Positions 6,462-12,739 of a DNA stretch of 12,739 nt are shown here, piece after piece. The position numbers were made by a program, and so were the translations under genes. The notes beneath the pieces are model-generated. The model saw only the letters and a list, made by a program, of their open reading frames with translations, was not told the DNA's origin and did not search any database. This DNA comes from Candidatus Helarchaeota archaeon (lineage in GTDB: Archaea > Asgardarchaeota > Lokiarchaeia > Helarchaeales > HEL-GB-A): contig JABXJU010000121.1 in NCBI GenBank assembly GCA_013375405.1, forward strand, positions 1-12,739, in the 5' to 3' direction. Position 1 is the stretch's first letter. Each line of letters opens with the position of its first letter.

Positions 6462-7160
6462 ATGCCGCAGATTAAGTTTGCGCCAATATCTAAAGAAACA
6501 CAGATTCCAGGAACAAATTGTACTATTCAAATAGGTGTAATACAAAATCATGAGCGTTCATGGGGTGTAAAACTAACTCAGAATGGTAGAATTATTGCAG
6601 CCAAAAGGATCAAGAAACTTATTGATGTGGAAATTGTCGGAATTATTCGAGATACTATCGGAAAAACGATTGCGCTCGATACTTTCGAATTAGGGACCAC
6701 AATGAGTAATCTGCTTCGAGAAACTTATGATATAATTAAAAGCAAACAAAAACCAGCTGAAACGCAAAAACCCGCGCCACAACCTGCACCTACGCCTGCA
6801 CCTGCACCACAACCCACAGTATCCCAACCAAGCCCGCAAAAACAATCTCCACTCGATTCGACTCTAGCTGACATAAGAATCCCAACTCCTAATACTCCAG
6901 CGTCAGGGCAAGGTGATAGTTTTTGGTCAGCTTATTCGAGCATAACTACGCCTGAAGAACCGTATATTGAACCTCAACCCACTACTCAGCAACCTAGTCA
7001 AACCGCACCTTCGATAACTCCCTTTTCAGCTCCTCAAACACCTTCTTCATCGAATAAATTAGAGGATGCATTTGCTATTTTAGGTGTGAAATGCTCCAAC
7101 TGTGGAAATGAAGTAGATCCCGATGTAGAAAGATGTCCATATTGCGGACAACCTCTCTGA
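6462..7160 (+). CDS. Unknown protein: N-domain, Pro-rich linker, zinc ribbon
   Basis: A 232-residue protein I do not recognise. Residues 1-95 form a compact alpha/beta domain containing a beta-hairpin-like stretch (WGVKLTQNGRIIAAKR) and two helices. Residues 96-200 are a disordered linker rich in Pro, Gln, Ala, Thr and Ser, with PAPQPAPTPAPAPQP at 104-118. The tail is a zinc ribbon, Cys211, Cys214, Cys225 and Cys228 (CxxC-x10-CxxC). Start ATG 6462 is preferred to GTG 6453 because GGAGTGA (6450-6456) would be its ribosome site and overlaps the GTG. It has no signal peptide or membrane segment, so it is probably cytoplasmic. The same zinc-ribbon spacing ends the protein at 10487. No function is proposed. 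Confidence 0.8.
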   Translation: MPQIKFAPISKETQIPGTNCTIQIGVIQNHERSWGVKLTQNGRIIAAKRIKKLIDVEIVGIIRDTIGKTIALDTFELGTTMSNLLRETYDIIKSKQKPAETQKPAPQPAPTPAPAPQPTVSQPSPQKQSPLDSTLADIRIPTPNTPASGQGDSFWSAYSSITTPEEPYIEPQPTTQQPSQTAPSITPFSAPQTPSSSNKLEDAFAILGVKCSNCGNEVDPDVERCPYCGQPL

Positions 7161-7166
7161 TATACC

Positions 7167-7172
7167 TTTTTT
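7167..7172 (+). terminator. T6 tract after the linker/zinc-ribbon gene
   Basis: Six T residues lie seven bases past the stop at 7160, a weak candidate terminator. The gap to the next gene at 7284 is AT-rich, with no further structure visible. Confidence 0.25.
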
Positions 7173-7283
7173 ACTTAGTAACCACTAACTTAATTATTTA
7201 AAAAATTTAATATATCAAAAAAGATTTCATTCATTTTAACATCTTGTAATGAAAAATATTCGAAAACTGAACGAGGCCTTAAA

Positions 7284-8276
7284 ATGGAAATAGATTGGGC
7301 AAAAATAATGGAAAGACCTGATGCAAAACACAAAGTAGATGGAACCATACTATTAAAATATCGTACAATTACTGAAAAACTAAATAATGAGATAGAGGCA
7401 TTAAGGAAGAAAACTACAGAATTAGAAGAACTAAGTAAGCAACAAAAAGTAACAATTGTAAATTTACAACAAGATAAAAAAGCCATGGAAAATTTGGAAA
7501 ATGAACTCAAAGAGATAGTTGGACAAAAAGAGAATGAATATAAAGATCAATTAGTTTCACTTCAAAATGAACTCGAAGATATGAGAATTCAATTGGATCC
7601 TGTGAAAAGTCAATTAACAGAGGCGGAACAAAAATTAGATGATGCAGAGAAGCAATTAAATGAAAAATCATATAACATTAGTGAATTAGAAAAATTAAAT
7701 AATGAATTATCTGCAAAGAATCAAGAAATGTCAAATCGGATAATGGAAATTGAAGCATCTCTAACAGAAACTAGTGAAATAAGTGCAAAAATAGAAAATA
7801 TTCAGAAAGAACTTGAAGAAAAAACTTCTGAAGTTACTCAATTAAATGAAAAAATCGAAGAAATGATAAACGACCATAATGCAGAAATTGAATCTCTGAA
7901 GGGTGATTATGAAAAACAGATTGAAAATCGATATGGATTAACGGCCCAAGAAATCGCAAGATCAGAACAACAATTAATTCAACAGACTATTTTTCTTCGG
8001 TTTACTGGAAAGGATTTCGTAAGGGTTCGAAATCAACCTGATGAAGGGATTGTTTTAATTTTAGATAAATTAGAAGAGAAATGGTTAATGGCTTGGGATA
8101 AAGATACAGGGTTTATCGACCGAAGAACAGCAGAAAGGTTGGCAAGATCTATTGCGAAATCAGGTTGGCCATTACCAACTGGGGCAAGGATTGGTTTAGG
8201 CTTTGAATTTGAAATACAGGGGGACAAATCAGTACCTCAACGGTTACTTAGAGACCAACATGAGTATATGGATTAA
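7284..8276 (+). CDS. Long coiled-coil protein with a C-terminal globular domain
   Basis: A 330-residue protein without a family match I can name. After a short N-terminal segment (1-24), residues about 25-216 are almost unbroken charged heptad sequence rich in Glu, Lys, Leu, Asn and Gln, as in a parallel coiled coil nearly 30 nm long if straight. Residues 217-330 form a distinct globular domain with FLRFTGKDFVRVR, EEKWLMAWDKDTGFIDRR and GWPLPTGARIGLGFEFEI. There is no cysteine, signal peptide or membrane segment. One row counted in the coil region is 28% G+C. The start follows GAGGC (7273-7277) by six bases. It sits alone between T-rich tracts. A structural or scaffolding role is only inferred from shape. 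Confidence 0.85.
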   Translation: MEIDWAKIMERPDAKHKVDGTILLKYRTITEKLNNEIEALRKKTTELEELSKQQKVTIVNLQQDKKAMENLENELKEIVGQKENEYKDQLVSLQNELEDMRIQLDPVKSQLTEAEQKLDDAEKQLNEKSYNISELEKLNNELSAKNQEMSNRIMEIEASLTETSEISAKIENIQKELEEKTSEVTQLNEKIEEMINDHNAEIESLKGDYEKQIENRYGLTAQEIARSEQQLIQQTIFLRFTGKDFVRVRNQPDEGIVLILDKLEEKWLMAWDKDTGFIDRRTAERLARSIAKSGWPLPTGARIGLGFEFEIQGDKSVPQRLLRDQHEYMD

Positions 8277-8283
8277 TTCTCAA

Positions 8284-8304
8284 TTTTTTAATTCCTTATT
8301 TTTA
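8284..8304 (+). terminator. T-rich tracts between the coiled-coil gene and dapF
   Basis: TTTTTT at 8284-8289 and a second T-rich stretch ending near 8304 lie in the 56-base gap before dapF. They could end the coiled-coil transcript, so the dap pair may have its own promoter; the space is tight and read-through is possible. Confidence 0.3.
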
Positions 8305-8332
8305 TGCGTTCTTTAGAATTTGAGGAATATTA

Positions 8333-9187
8333 ATGCAATTTAGTAAGTTTCACGGTTTAGGTAATGATTATATTATAATAAATGAGTTAGATAAAACCAT
8401 TATTCCGGAAGCTAAGAAGCCGAGATTAGCAATAGTTTTATGTCAAAGAAAATTTTCAATTGGTGCAGATGGAATTTTATTCATTTGTCCGCCTACAAGG
8501 GAAGATGCTGAAATTCGGATGCGTATTTTTAATGTGGATGGATCAGAGGCTGAAATGTGTGGTAATGGCATTCGATGTTTTGCTAAATATCTATATGAGA
8601 AAGAAATAGTACAAAACACTGAGATGCATATTGAAACACTTGCAGGAATAAAAATTCCCACTCTATCTATTGAAAATGGAAATGTAAATTCAATAAAAGT
8701 GGATATGGGAATTCCTAAACTTCTCCGAAACGAGATCCCTATGAAAGGGGCAAATTCACAAGTTATAAATGAGGAGTTAAGAGTAGGAGATAAAATATTC
8801 TCCGTCACATGCTTATCAGTAGGTAATCCTCATTGTGTAATTTTTCTGGATGATCTTGAAAAGTTAAATATCGAAGAAGGAAAAACTATAGAACACCATG
8901 AAGTTTTTCCGCAACGTATAAATGTAGAGTATGTAAAAGTAGTTAATCGACAGGAAATAAGAATGCGTGTATGGGAGCGAGGTGTTGGCGAAACATTAGC
9001 CTGTGGAACGGGTGCGTGTGCTGCTACCGTTGCATCCATTTTAAATGATAAAACTGATAGAAAAATTACTGTACATTTATTAGGAGGAGGTTTGGAAATT
9101 TTCTGGGATGAATCAAATAATCATATTTATATGACCGGAAAAGCAGAACACGTTTATGATGGGGAAATTGATATTACTCATATTTAA
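8333..9187 (+). CDS. dapF: Diaminopimelate epimerase
   Basis: Interconverts LL- and meso-2,6-diaminopimelate, the step before lysine by decarboxylation; the enzyme is cytoplasmic and needs no cofactor. At 284 residues it has normal length. It begins with the hallmark FSKFHGLGNDY and carries both catalytic cysteines: Cys76 in EMCGNGIRC and Cys224 in LACGTGACA. VGNPHCVIF (163-171) and WERGVGET (214-221) are also family signatures. GAGGA (8322-8326) lies six bases before the start. dapL follows after 15 bases, so the two form an operon. In an archaeon without diaminopimelate-containing cell wall its role is lysine synthesis. Confidence 0.96.
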   Translation: MQFSKFHGLGNDYIIINELDKTIIPEAKKPRLAIVLCQRKFSIGADGILFICPPTREDAEIRMRIFNVDGSEAEMCGNGIRCFAKYLYEKEIVQNTEMHIETLAGIKIPTLSIENGNVNSIKVDMGIPKLLRNEIPMKGANSQVINEELRVGDKIFSVTCLSVGNPHCVIFLDDLEKLNIEEGKTIEHHEVFPQRINVEYVKVVNRQEIRMRVWERGVGETLACGTGACAATVASILNDKTDRKITVHLLGGGLEIFWDESNNHIYMTGKAEHVYDGEIDITHI

Positions 9188-9202
9188 TAAAGAGGTTAAA
9201 TT

Positions 9203-10390
9203 ATGAAAATTATTCCAAGCAATAGAGTTCAATCTATTGGAGCGTATGCGTTCGCCGAAGTCGATAAACTCGTAGAAAAACTTGAAGAACAGGGAATTAA
9301 ATCAACTGATTTTGGAGTAGGGGATCCTAAAGAGCCAACCCCAGAACTTGTCAGAAATGCTTGCAAAAAAGCGATTGATGCCCGAAAAAGTGCAGGATAC
9401 CCGAGTTACATTGGCTCGTTTGAATTTAGAAATGCAGTTGCCATATGGATGAAAAAAAGATTCAATGTAGATTTGAACCCTCAAACAGAAATATCTTCAA
9501 CTATAGGTTCAAAAGAAGCTGTCTTTAATTTCCATGAAGGACTTATTGATCCCGGCGATATTGTATTAATTCCTAATCCTGGTTATCCACCTATGAACCG
9601 AGGAACCTTATTTGCTGAAGGACGTCCTGTATTTTTAAATCTACTGGAAGAGAATAATTTTTTGCCAAATCTTCAGGAAATTCCTTCAGAGATCATAAAA
9701 AAGACAAAAATCCTTTGGATAAATTATCCCAACAACCCGACGGCGAGTATTGCACCCAAATCTTTCCTTAAAGAGGTTATCGATTTTGGGCATGACCATA
9801 AGATAATTATTGCTTCGGATGAAGCTTATTCTGAACTCTATTATGATAAAAAACCTATGAGTTTATTAGAATTGGATCGTGAAGGTATAATTGTCTTCAA
9901 TTCACTGTCAAAACGAAGCAAGATGACGTGTTATCGAATTGGTTGGGTTGCGGGTGATGAAGAGATCGTTTCAATTTTTCGAAAAGTGAAGACAAATATT
10001 GATTCGGGAACTCCAACTTTCATACAGGATGCAGCTATTGCGGCGTTAAATGATGAACAGCATGTAAAGCAAGCACGAGATGATTATAGACGGAAAAAGG
10101 ATATTATTTTAAAATCTTTTAAAGACATTGGTTTAGAAACAAGAGATCCCGAAGGTACAATCTATATTTGGCAAAAAACACCCGGCGGACTCTCTTCTTT
10201 AGCATTTGTCAAAAAACTTTTAGATAAACGGATTGCTATTGTCTGTACTCCAGGCGCTTGGATTAGCATTGAAGCAAATGGAATTAATCCTGGGGAAAAT
10301 TACGTCCGATTTGCCTTAGTTCCCACAATTGAAGAAATAAAACACGCTGCTGAACGCTTAGTTGAAAATTTTCCATCAATTGACGCATAA
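9203..10390 (+). CDS. dapL: LL-diaminopimelate aminotransferase
   Basis: PLP enzyme of fold type I that converts tetrahydrodipicolinate to LL-diaminopimelate with glutamate as amino donor, bypassing the acylated dap intermediates; its product feeds DapF next door. The 395 residues match the DapL2-type pattern: YAFAEVDKL near the start, FGVGDPKEPTPE (37-48), YPSYIGS (66-72), NYPNNPT (174-180), and the Schiff-base Lys237 in NSLSKRSKM with Arg245 after it. Asp206 (SDEAY) should contact the PLP ring nitrogen and Arg369 (YVRFAL) the substrate carboxylate. AGAGGT lies 8 bases before the start. Other class I aminotransferases look similar, but the neighbour dapF strongly supports this call. It is followed by an AT-only palindrome of little information. 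Confidence 0.88.
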   Translation: MKIIPSNRVQSIGAYAFAEVDKLVEKLEEQGIKSTDFGVGDPKEPTPELVRNACKKAIDARKSAGYPSYIGSFEFRNAVAIWMKKRFNVDLNPQTEISSTIGSKEAVFNFHEGLIDPGDIVLIPNPGYPPMNRGTLFAEGRPVFLNLLEENNFLPNLQEIPSEIIKKTKILWINYPNNPTASIAPKSFLKEVIDFGHDHKIIIASDEAYSELYYDKKPMSLLELDREGIIVFNSLSKRSKMTCYRIGWVAGDEEIVSIFRKVKTNIDSGTPTFIQDAAIAALNDEQHVKQARDDYRRKKDIILKSFKDIGLETRDPEGTIYIWQKTPGGLSSLAFVKKLLDKRIAIVCTPGAWISIEANGINPGENYVRFALVPTIEEIKHAAERLVENFPSIDA

Positions 10391-10486
10391 TTAAAATTTT
10401 AATAGTAAAAGAAAAAAATATTAAAAGTTGAAAAAGGATATTTGCACTTGAAGATTAGGAATTGAGAAAAAAAGGGAGAGTTAAAT

Positions 10487-11368
10487 ATGGAGTCAGCGGC
10501 ACCCCTTCCAGTTAAACTTGATCTTAGCGATTTAGAACTGAAAGGTGAGCAAGTTTTGCTCTCACATCATTCAATGCTTACTCCTTCTGACATTAATTTC
10601 TCTGTACTGCGGAATCCTACTCAAAATTTTAAATACCGCGGATTCTTATGGTTAACTAACACCCGCCTCATCTATAAAGGATTTCCTATCACTAAGATGG
10701 GCGCTAACAAGGTCTCAGAGAGGATGCTGAGACCATTCTGTGAAATAGATACGAAACAACCCTATGTAACAATTATTCCAATATCAGAAATTGCCGATAT
10801 TTTTGTAGGGCATGATAATACTTTTCAGAAACGTTTCCAACAGTATTCAAAACTCCGAATTACATATAAAGGCAAGAATGGAGATGTCATTTCCTACTTC
10901 TATTTAACACGTGAACATCTCTTAGATGATAATATATATATAAATAAAAAATCCACTGAATGGCAGAACAAGATTAATGAAATGATTGATAAAGCAGCCG
11001 GTGTGAAACCAGCGCCCCCTGCGGTACCCACTGCGCCCTCTGCTACAGCACGGGTTGTGGGAACAGCAGAAATTCTAAAAGAGGCGGAAGCAAGTGTTAC
11101 GCAAAAACGTTTTGGAAAAATAGTTGTCAAACCCTTTACAGAACGAGAAAAACCTAAATTTGCTGCTATTGCTACGATTGTTGATAAAGAAAAAGAAGCA
11201 GCAGAGGCAGAACCTGCGTTCACAAAACTCCTGGATGGATTAGTCCCAGTGTCTGATGAGGAATTTTCAGATGCCGCGGCAGACACATCAATTGCGAAAT
11301 GTCCGCATTGTGGATGGATTTTAGGGTATTCCACCAATAAATGTCCTCGTTGTAGGAAAGAACTGTAA
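10487..11368 (+). CDS. PH/GRAM-like domain protein with C-terminal zinc ribbon
   Basis: A 293-residue protein. Residues about 18-168 look like a PH-superfamily (GRAM or GLUE-like) domain: GEQVLLSHHS, then GFLWLTNTRLIYKG (52-65), IIPISEIADIFVG (96-108), LRITYKGKNGDVISYFYL (123-140) and a closing amphipathic helix (KSTEWQNKINEMI). Such domains often bind lipids or proteins. Residues 172-265 are an Ala/Pro/Glu-rich linker. Cys272, Cys275, Cys286 and Cys289 form a CxxC-x10-CxxC zinc ribbon. Eukaryotic ESCRT-II Vps36 pairs a GLUE PH-like domain with NZF fingers of the same cysteine spacing, but the NZF Trp and Asn are absent here, so a generic zinc ribbon is as likely. GGGAGAG precedes the start. 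No transmembrane segment is seen. Confidence 0.75.
   Translation: MESAAPLPVKLDLSDLELKGEQVLLSHHSMLTPSDINFSVLRNPTQNFKYRGFLWLTNTRLIYKGFPITKMGANKVSERMLRPFCEIDTKQPYVTIIPISEIADIFVGHDNTFQKRFQQYSKLRITYKGKNGDVISYFYLTREHLLDDNIYINKKSTEWQNKINEMIDKAAGVKPAPPAVPTAPSATARVVGTAEILKEAEASVTQKRFGKIVVKPFTEREKPKFAAIATIVDKEKEAAEAEPAFTKLLDGLVPVSDEEFSDAAADTSIAKCPHCGWILGYSTNKCPRCRKEL
10711..10734. repeat. Perfect 8-bp inverted repeat inside a coding region
   Basis: GGTCTCAG (10711-10718) and CTGAGACC (10727-10734) pair perfectly around an eight-base loop, within codons for residues 75-83 of the PH/GRAM-like protein. It is GC-rich in an AT-rich gene and would form a stable RNA hairpin. About one such repeat is expected by chance in a window of this size, so it may mean nothing. 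Confidence 0.3.
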
Positions 11369-11372
11369 CTTA

Positions 11373-11387
11373 ATTTATTTATTTTTC
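11373..11387 (+). terminator. T-rich tract after the PH/GRAM-like gene
   Basis: A stretch of T broken by single A residues begins a few bases after the stop at 11368 and resembles the tracts after other genes here. It probably ends this transcript before the separate dehydrogenase-like gene. Confidence 0.35.
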
Positions 11388-11510
11388 ATAGACATACTTA
11401 ATATTACTCTGGTTTTATTCACTGTTATCCAAATTAGTTAGAACCAAATTTTCAATTCAAAGTTTAATTAAAGGGGAAAATGATTTTAATTTTGAAAGAA
11501 TACGTCTTCC

Positions 11511-11518
11511 TATAATTT
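11511..11518 (+). promoter_or_regulatory. TATA-like box close to the dehydrogenase-like start
   Basis: TATAATTT lies 21 to 28 bases before ATG 11539. Archaeal initiation is usually about 25 bases after TATA, which would put the transcript start at or next to the ATG. Together with the absence of a clear Shine-Dalgarno site, this suggests a leaderless mRNA, unlike the other genes in the window. Confidence 0.35.
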
Positions 11519-11538
11519 GTATTTGAGTGTGAAGAATT

Positions 11539-12723
11539 ATGCCAATAGGATTTGAAACTCAAGGAATTACTGATGAAATCCTTGAAAAAATGAGTTTAGA
11601 GAATCGTTACAAATTTCTCAATATGAATTTACCAACGATCGCGAATGATAAGCAGATTACATTCTTAAAAGATGCCCAAAATTTTTGTATCGAGTATGAA
11701 AAGAAAAATAATATCGATCATACGGAAGAAGTTTATTCCTACTTCCCGGATTTTGGCGCAAAAGGCTATCTCTCCCGTTTCCATAACTTCGTAGAGTGTG
11801 ATATTGGGTACGAAGATTGGGGACTTCAGATTGAGATGATGCGGTATCTCGCCGTTGATATGTTTGATCCGAGCTTTTCAATGAGCATTGGGGCAACAAC
11901 CCTCGCAATCAATCCTTGCCATCACCATCATAAGTCGCGATCTGAGGTATTAGATGTACTCAAGGGGCTGGTAACTGGAACGGCCATTGGTTGTATTTTG
12001 ATAACTGAACCCGAAAGAGGAAGTGACGCCGTTCATCAACTTACGACATGCACACCGCAGGACGATGAGAGTTTCTTGTTGAATGGAACTAAAATCTACA
12101 ATACAAACGCGCCTAAAGCAACAAATGCGGTAGCTTACGCTTCACAAGAGGTAGGGAAAGGAGAAACAATGGGACAATTCTTGATTAATACCGAATGGGA
12201 TGGATGGAATTGTAAGCGAGTGATGATTCCATGGACTCCGCGGCTTTGGATAGGAAAAGAAGAATTAAAGGATTTACGAATTCCCAAGGAATATGTTCTG
12301 GGCCCTCCTGGGAAAGGACTTGGAAATTTGTTTGAGGGATTAGCTCTTGAGAGAATTGGGATCGCTTTCGAGAACCTGGGCCAAGCCTGGGGAGCGCTTA
12401 GTTATGCATTTCTATATGCAAACATGCGGGAGCAGTTCAATCAACCTATTATTAGGTTCCAGGGTGTAGGATTCACGCTGGCAAACCTTTACACGCAAGT
12501 AATCGTTCATACGCAAGCATTGCAAAAATTCTCTGAAAGTTACGATGAAAAAAATGAGAAGTATCAAGGCAAGATACCAAAGGCATTAATGAGTGCATTT
12601 GAGGTAAATGCTTCGCAATTAAAGTACTCCGCAGCGAAGTTGTCTGAACGAATTTGTTATGAGTGTGCAAATCTCATGGGTGGTGCTGGGGTGAATGATA
12701 ACACGTTAATGCGTGATTTACTT
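11539..12723 (+). CDS. Divergent acyl-CoA dehydrogenase-like protein, 3' truncated
   Basis: The frame is open from ATG 11539 to the window end; 395 residues are genuine and the rest is adapter. An in-frame TGA at 11530 makes 11539 the first possible start. An N-terminal segment of about 40 residues precedes the usual family region. Motifs: LITEPERGSDA (154-164), LNGTKIYNTNAP (181-192), ALERIGIAFENLG (269-281) and REQFNQPIIRFQGVG (297-311). Glu271 matches the isovaleryl/long-chain catalytic Glu position. Where most family members have a Gly-x-x-x-x-Lys turn before the LTEP motif, this one has CHHHHK (127-132). The C-terminal strand with the alternative base and FAD contacts is lost at the edge. 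It may be dehydrogenase or a non-oxidising relative. No clear ribosome site is seen. Confidence 0.82.
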
Positions 12724-12739
12724 AGATCGGAAGAGCACA
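12724..12739 (+). other. Illumina TruSeq adapter remnant at the sequence end
   Basis: The final 16 bases, AGATCGGAAGAGCACA, are identical to the start of the TruSeq 3' adapter. They interrupt the dehydrogenase-like gene after Leu395 and would add the false residues RSEEH. The first A may come from A-tailing or from the insert. These bases should be removed from the assembly. Confidence 0.93.

Noticed and set aside
6768..6818. Pro-Ala-Gln codon repeats in the linker of the zinc-ribbon protein, considered as a DNA tandem repeat.
   Set aside because: The nucleotide units are irregular; it is protein low complexity and not a defined DNA repeat.
10390..10403. 14-bp palindrome ATTAAAATTTTAAT just after dapL.
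   Set aside because: It consists only of A and T in an AT-rich gap and carries little information; it may help termination but cannot be called an operator.
10487..11368. Naming the PH/GRAM-like protein Vps36.
   Set aside because: The winged-helix domains of Vps36 are absent, and the finger lacks the NZF Trp and Asn, so only a loose resemblance can be claimed.
11480..11515. An 11-codon open frame after AAAGGGG, upstream of the second dehydrogenase-like gene.
   Set aside because: No regulatory codon run or paired hairpin is seen, and the likely TATA box at 11511 lies after its start; short frames like this are common.
1..12739. Search for tRNA, rRNA, CRISPR arrays, transposases, integrases, toxin-antitoxin or defence genes.
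   Set aside because: No cloverleaf, repeat-spacer pattern or matching protein motif was found; the longest gene-free gaps are only about 210 bases.

Overview
The window looks like the end of a metagenomic contig from an AT-rich archaeon, possibly of the Asgard group. The archaeal reading rests on GGTGAT-type ribosome binding sites, short T-rich tracts after genes instead of stem-loop terminators, a thiolase-like gene joined to a DUF35 gene, the DapL route to lysine, and proteins that end in a CxxC-x10-CxxC zinc ribbon. The Asgard placement is only an impression; there is no rRNA or universal marker to settle it. No tRNA, rRNA, CRISPR array, insertion sequence or phage gene was seen. The last 16 bases are an exact match to the Illumina TruSeq adapter, so the sequence ends in a library artefact inside an acyl-CoA dehydrogenase-like gene.

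Layout. Positions 3-131 hold the tail of an unidentified gene and 343-549 a small orphan gene. A minus-strand cluster then runs from 4365 down to 588: a beta-keto acid cleavage enzyme (BKACE, DUF849), a thiolase-fold protein, its DUF35 zinc-ribbon/OB partner and an acyl-CoA dehydrogenase. Divergent from it across a 132-base promoter region are the two subunits of a glutaconate CoA-transferase/IpdAB-type enzyme (4498-6253). Next come two unidentified proteins, one with a Pro-rich linker and zinc ribbon (6462-7160) and one long coiled coil (7284-8276). The lysine genes dapF and dapL follow (8333-10390). A PH/GRAM-like protein with a zinc-ribbon tail (10487-11368) and the truncated second acyl-CoA dehydrogenase-like gene (from 11539) close the window.

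How the genes may work together. The six genes between 588 and 6253 form a divergently arranged acyl-CoA catabolic module. Its active sites are unusual. The thiolase-fold protein lacks the nucleophilic cysteine. The CoA-transferase B subunit has Leu where glutaconate CoA-transferase has its catalytic Glu, while the A subunit has a Glu near the place where the hydrolase IpdA has its own. The dehydrogenase has its likely catalytic Glu at the isovaleryl/long-chain position. Together these point away from plain fatty-acid thiolysis and toward retro-aldol or C-C hydrolytic cleavage of a branched, cyclic or keto acyl-CoA, but the substrate cannot be read from sequence. Short motifs shared by the promoters and a 12-bp palindrome suggest joint regulation. 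dapF and dapL are a separate housekeeping pair for lysine synthesis.
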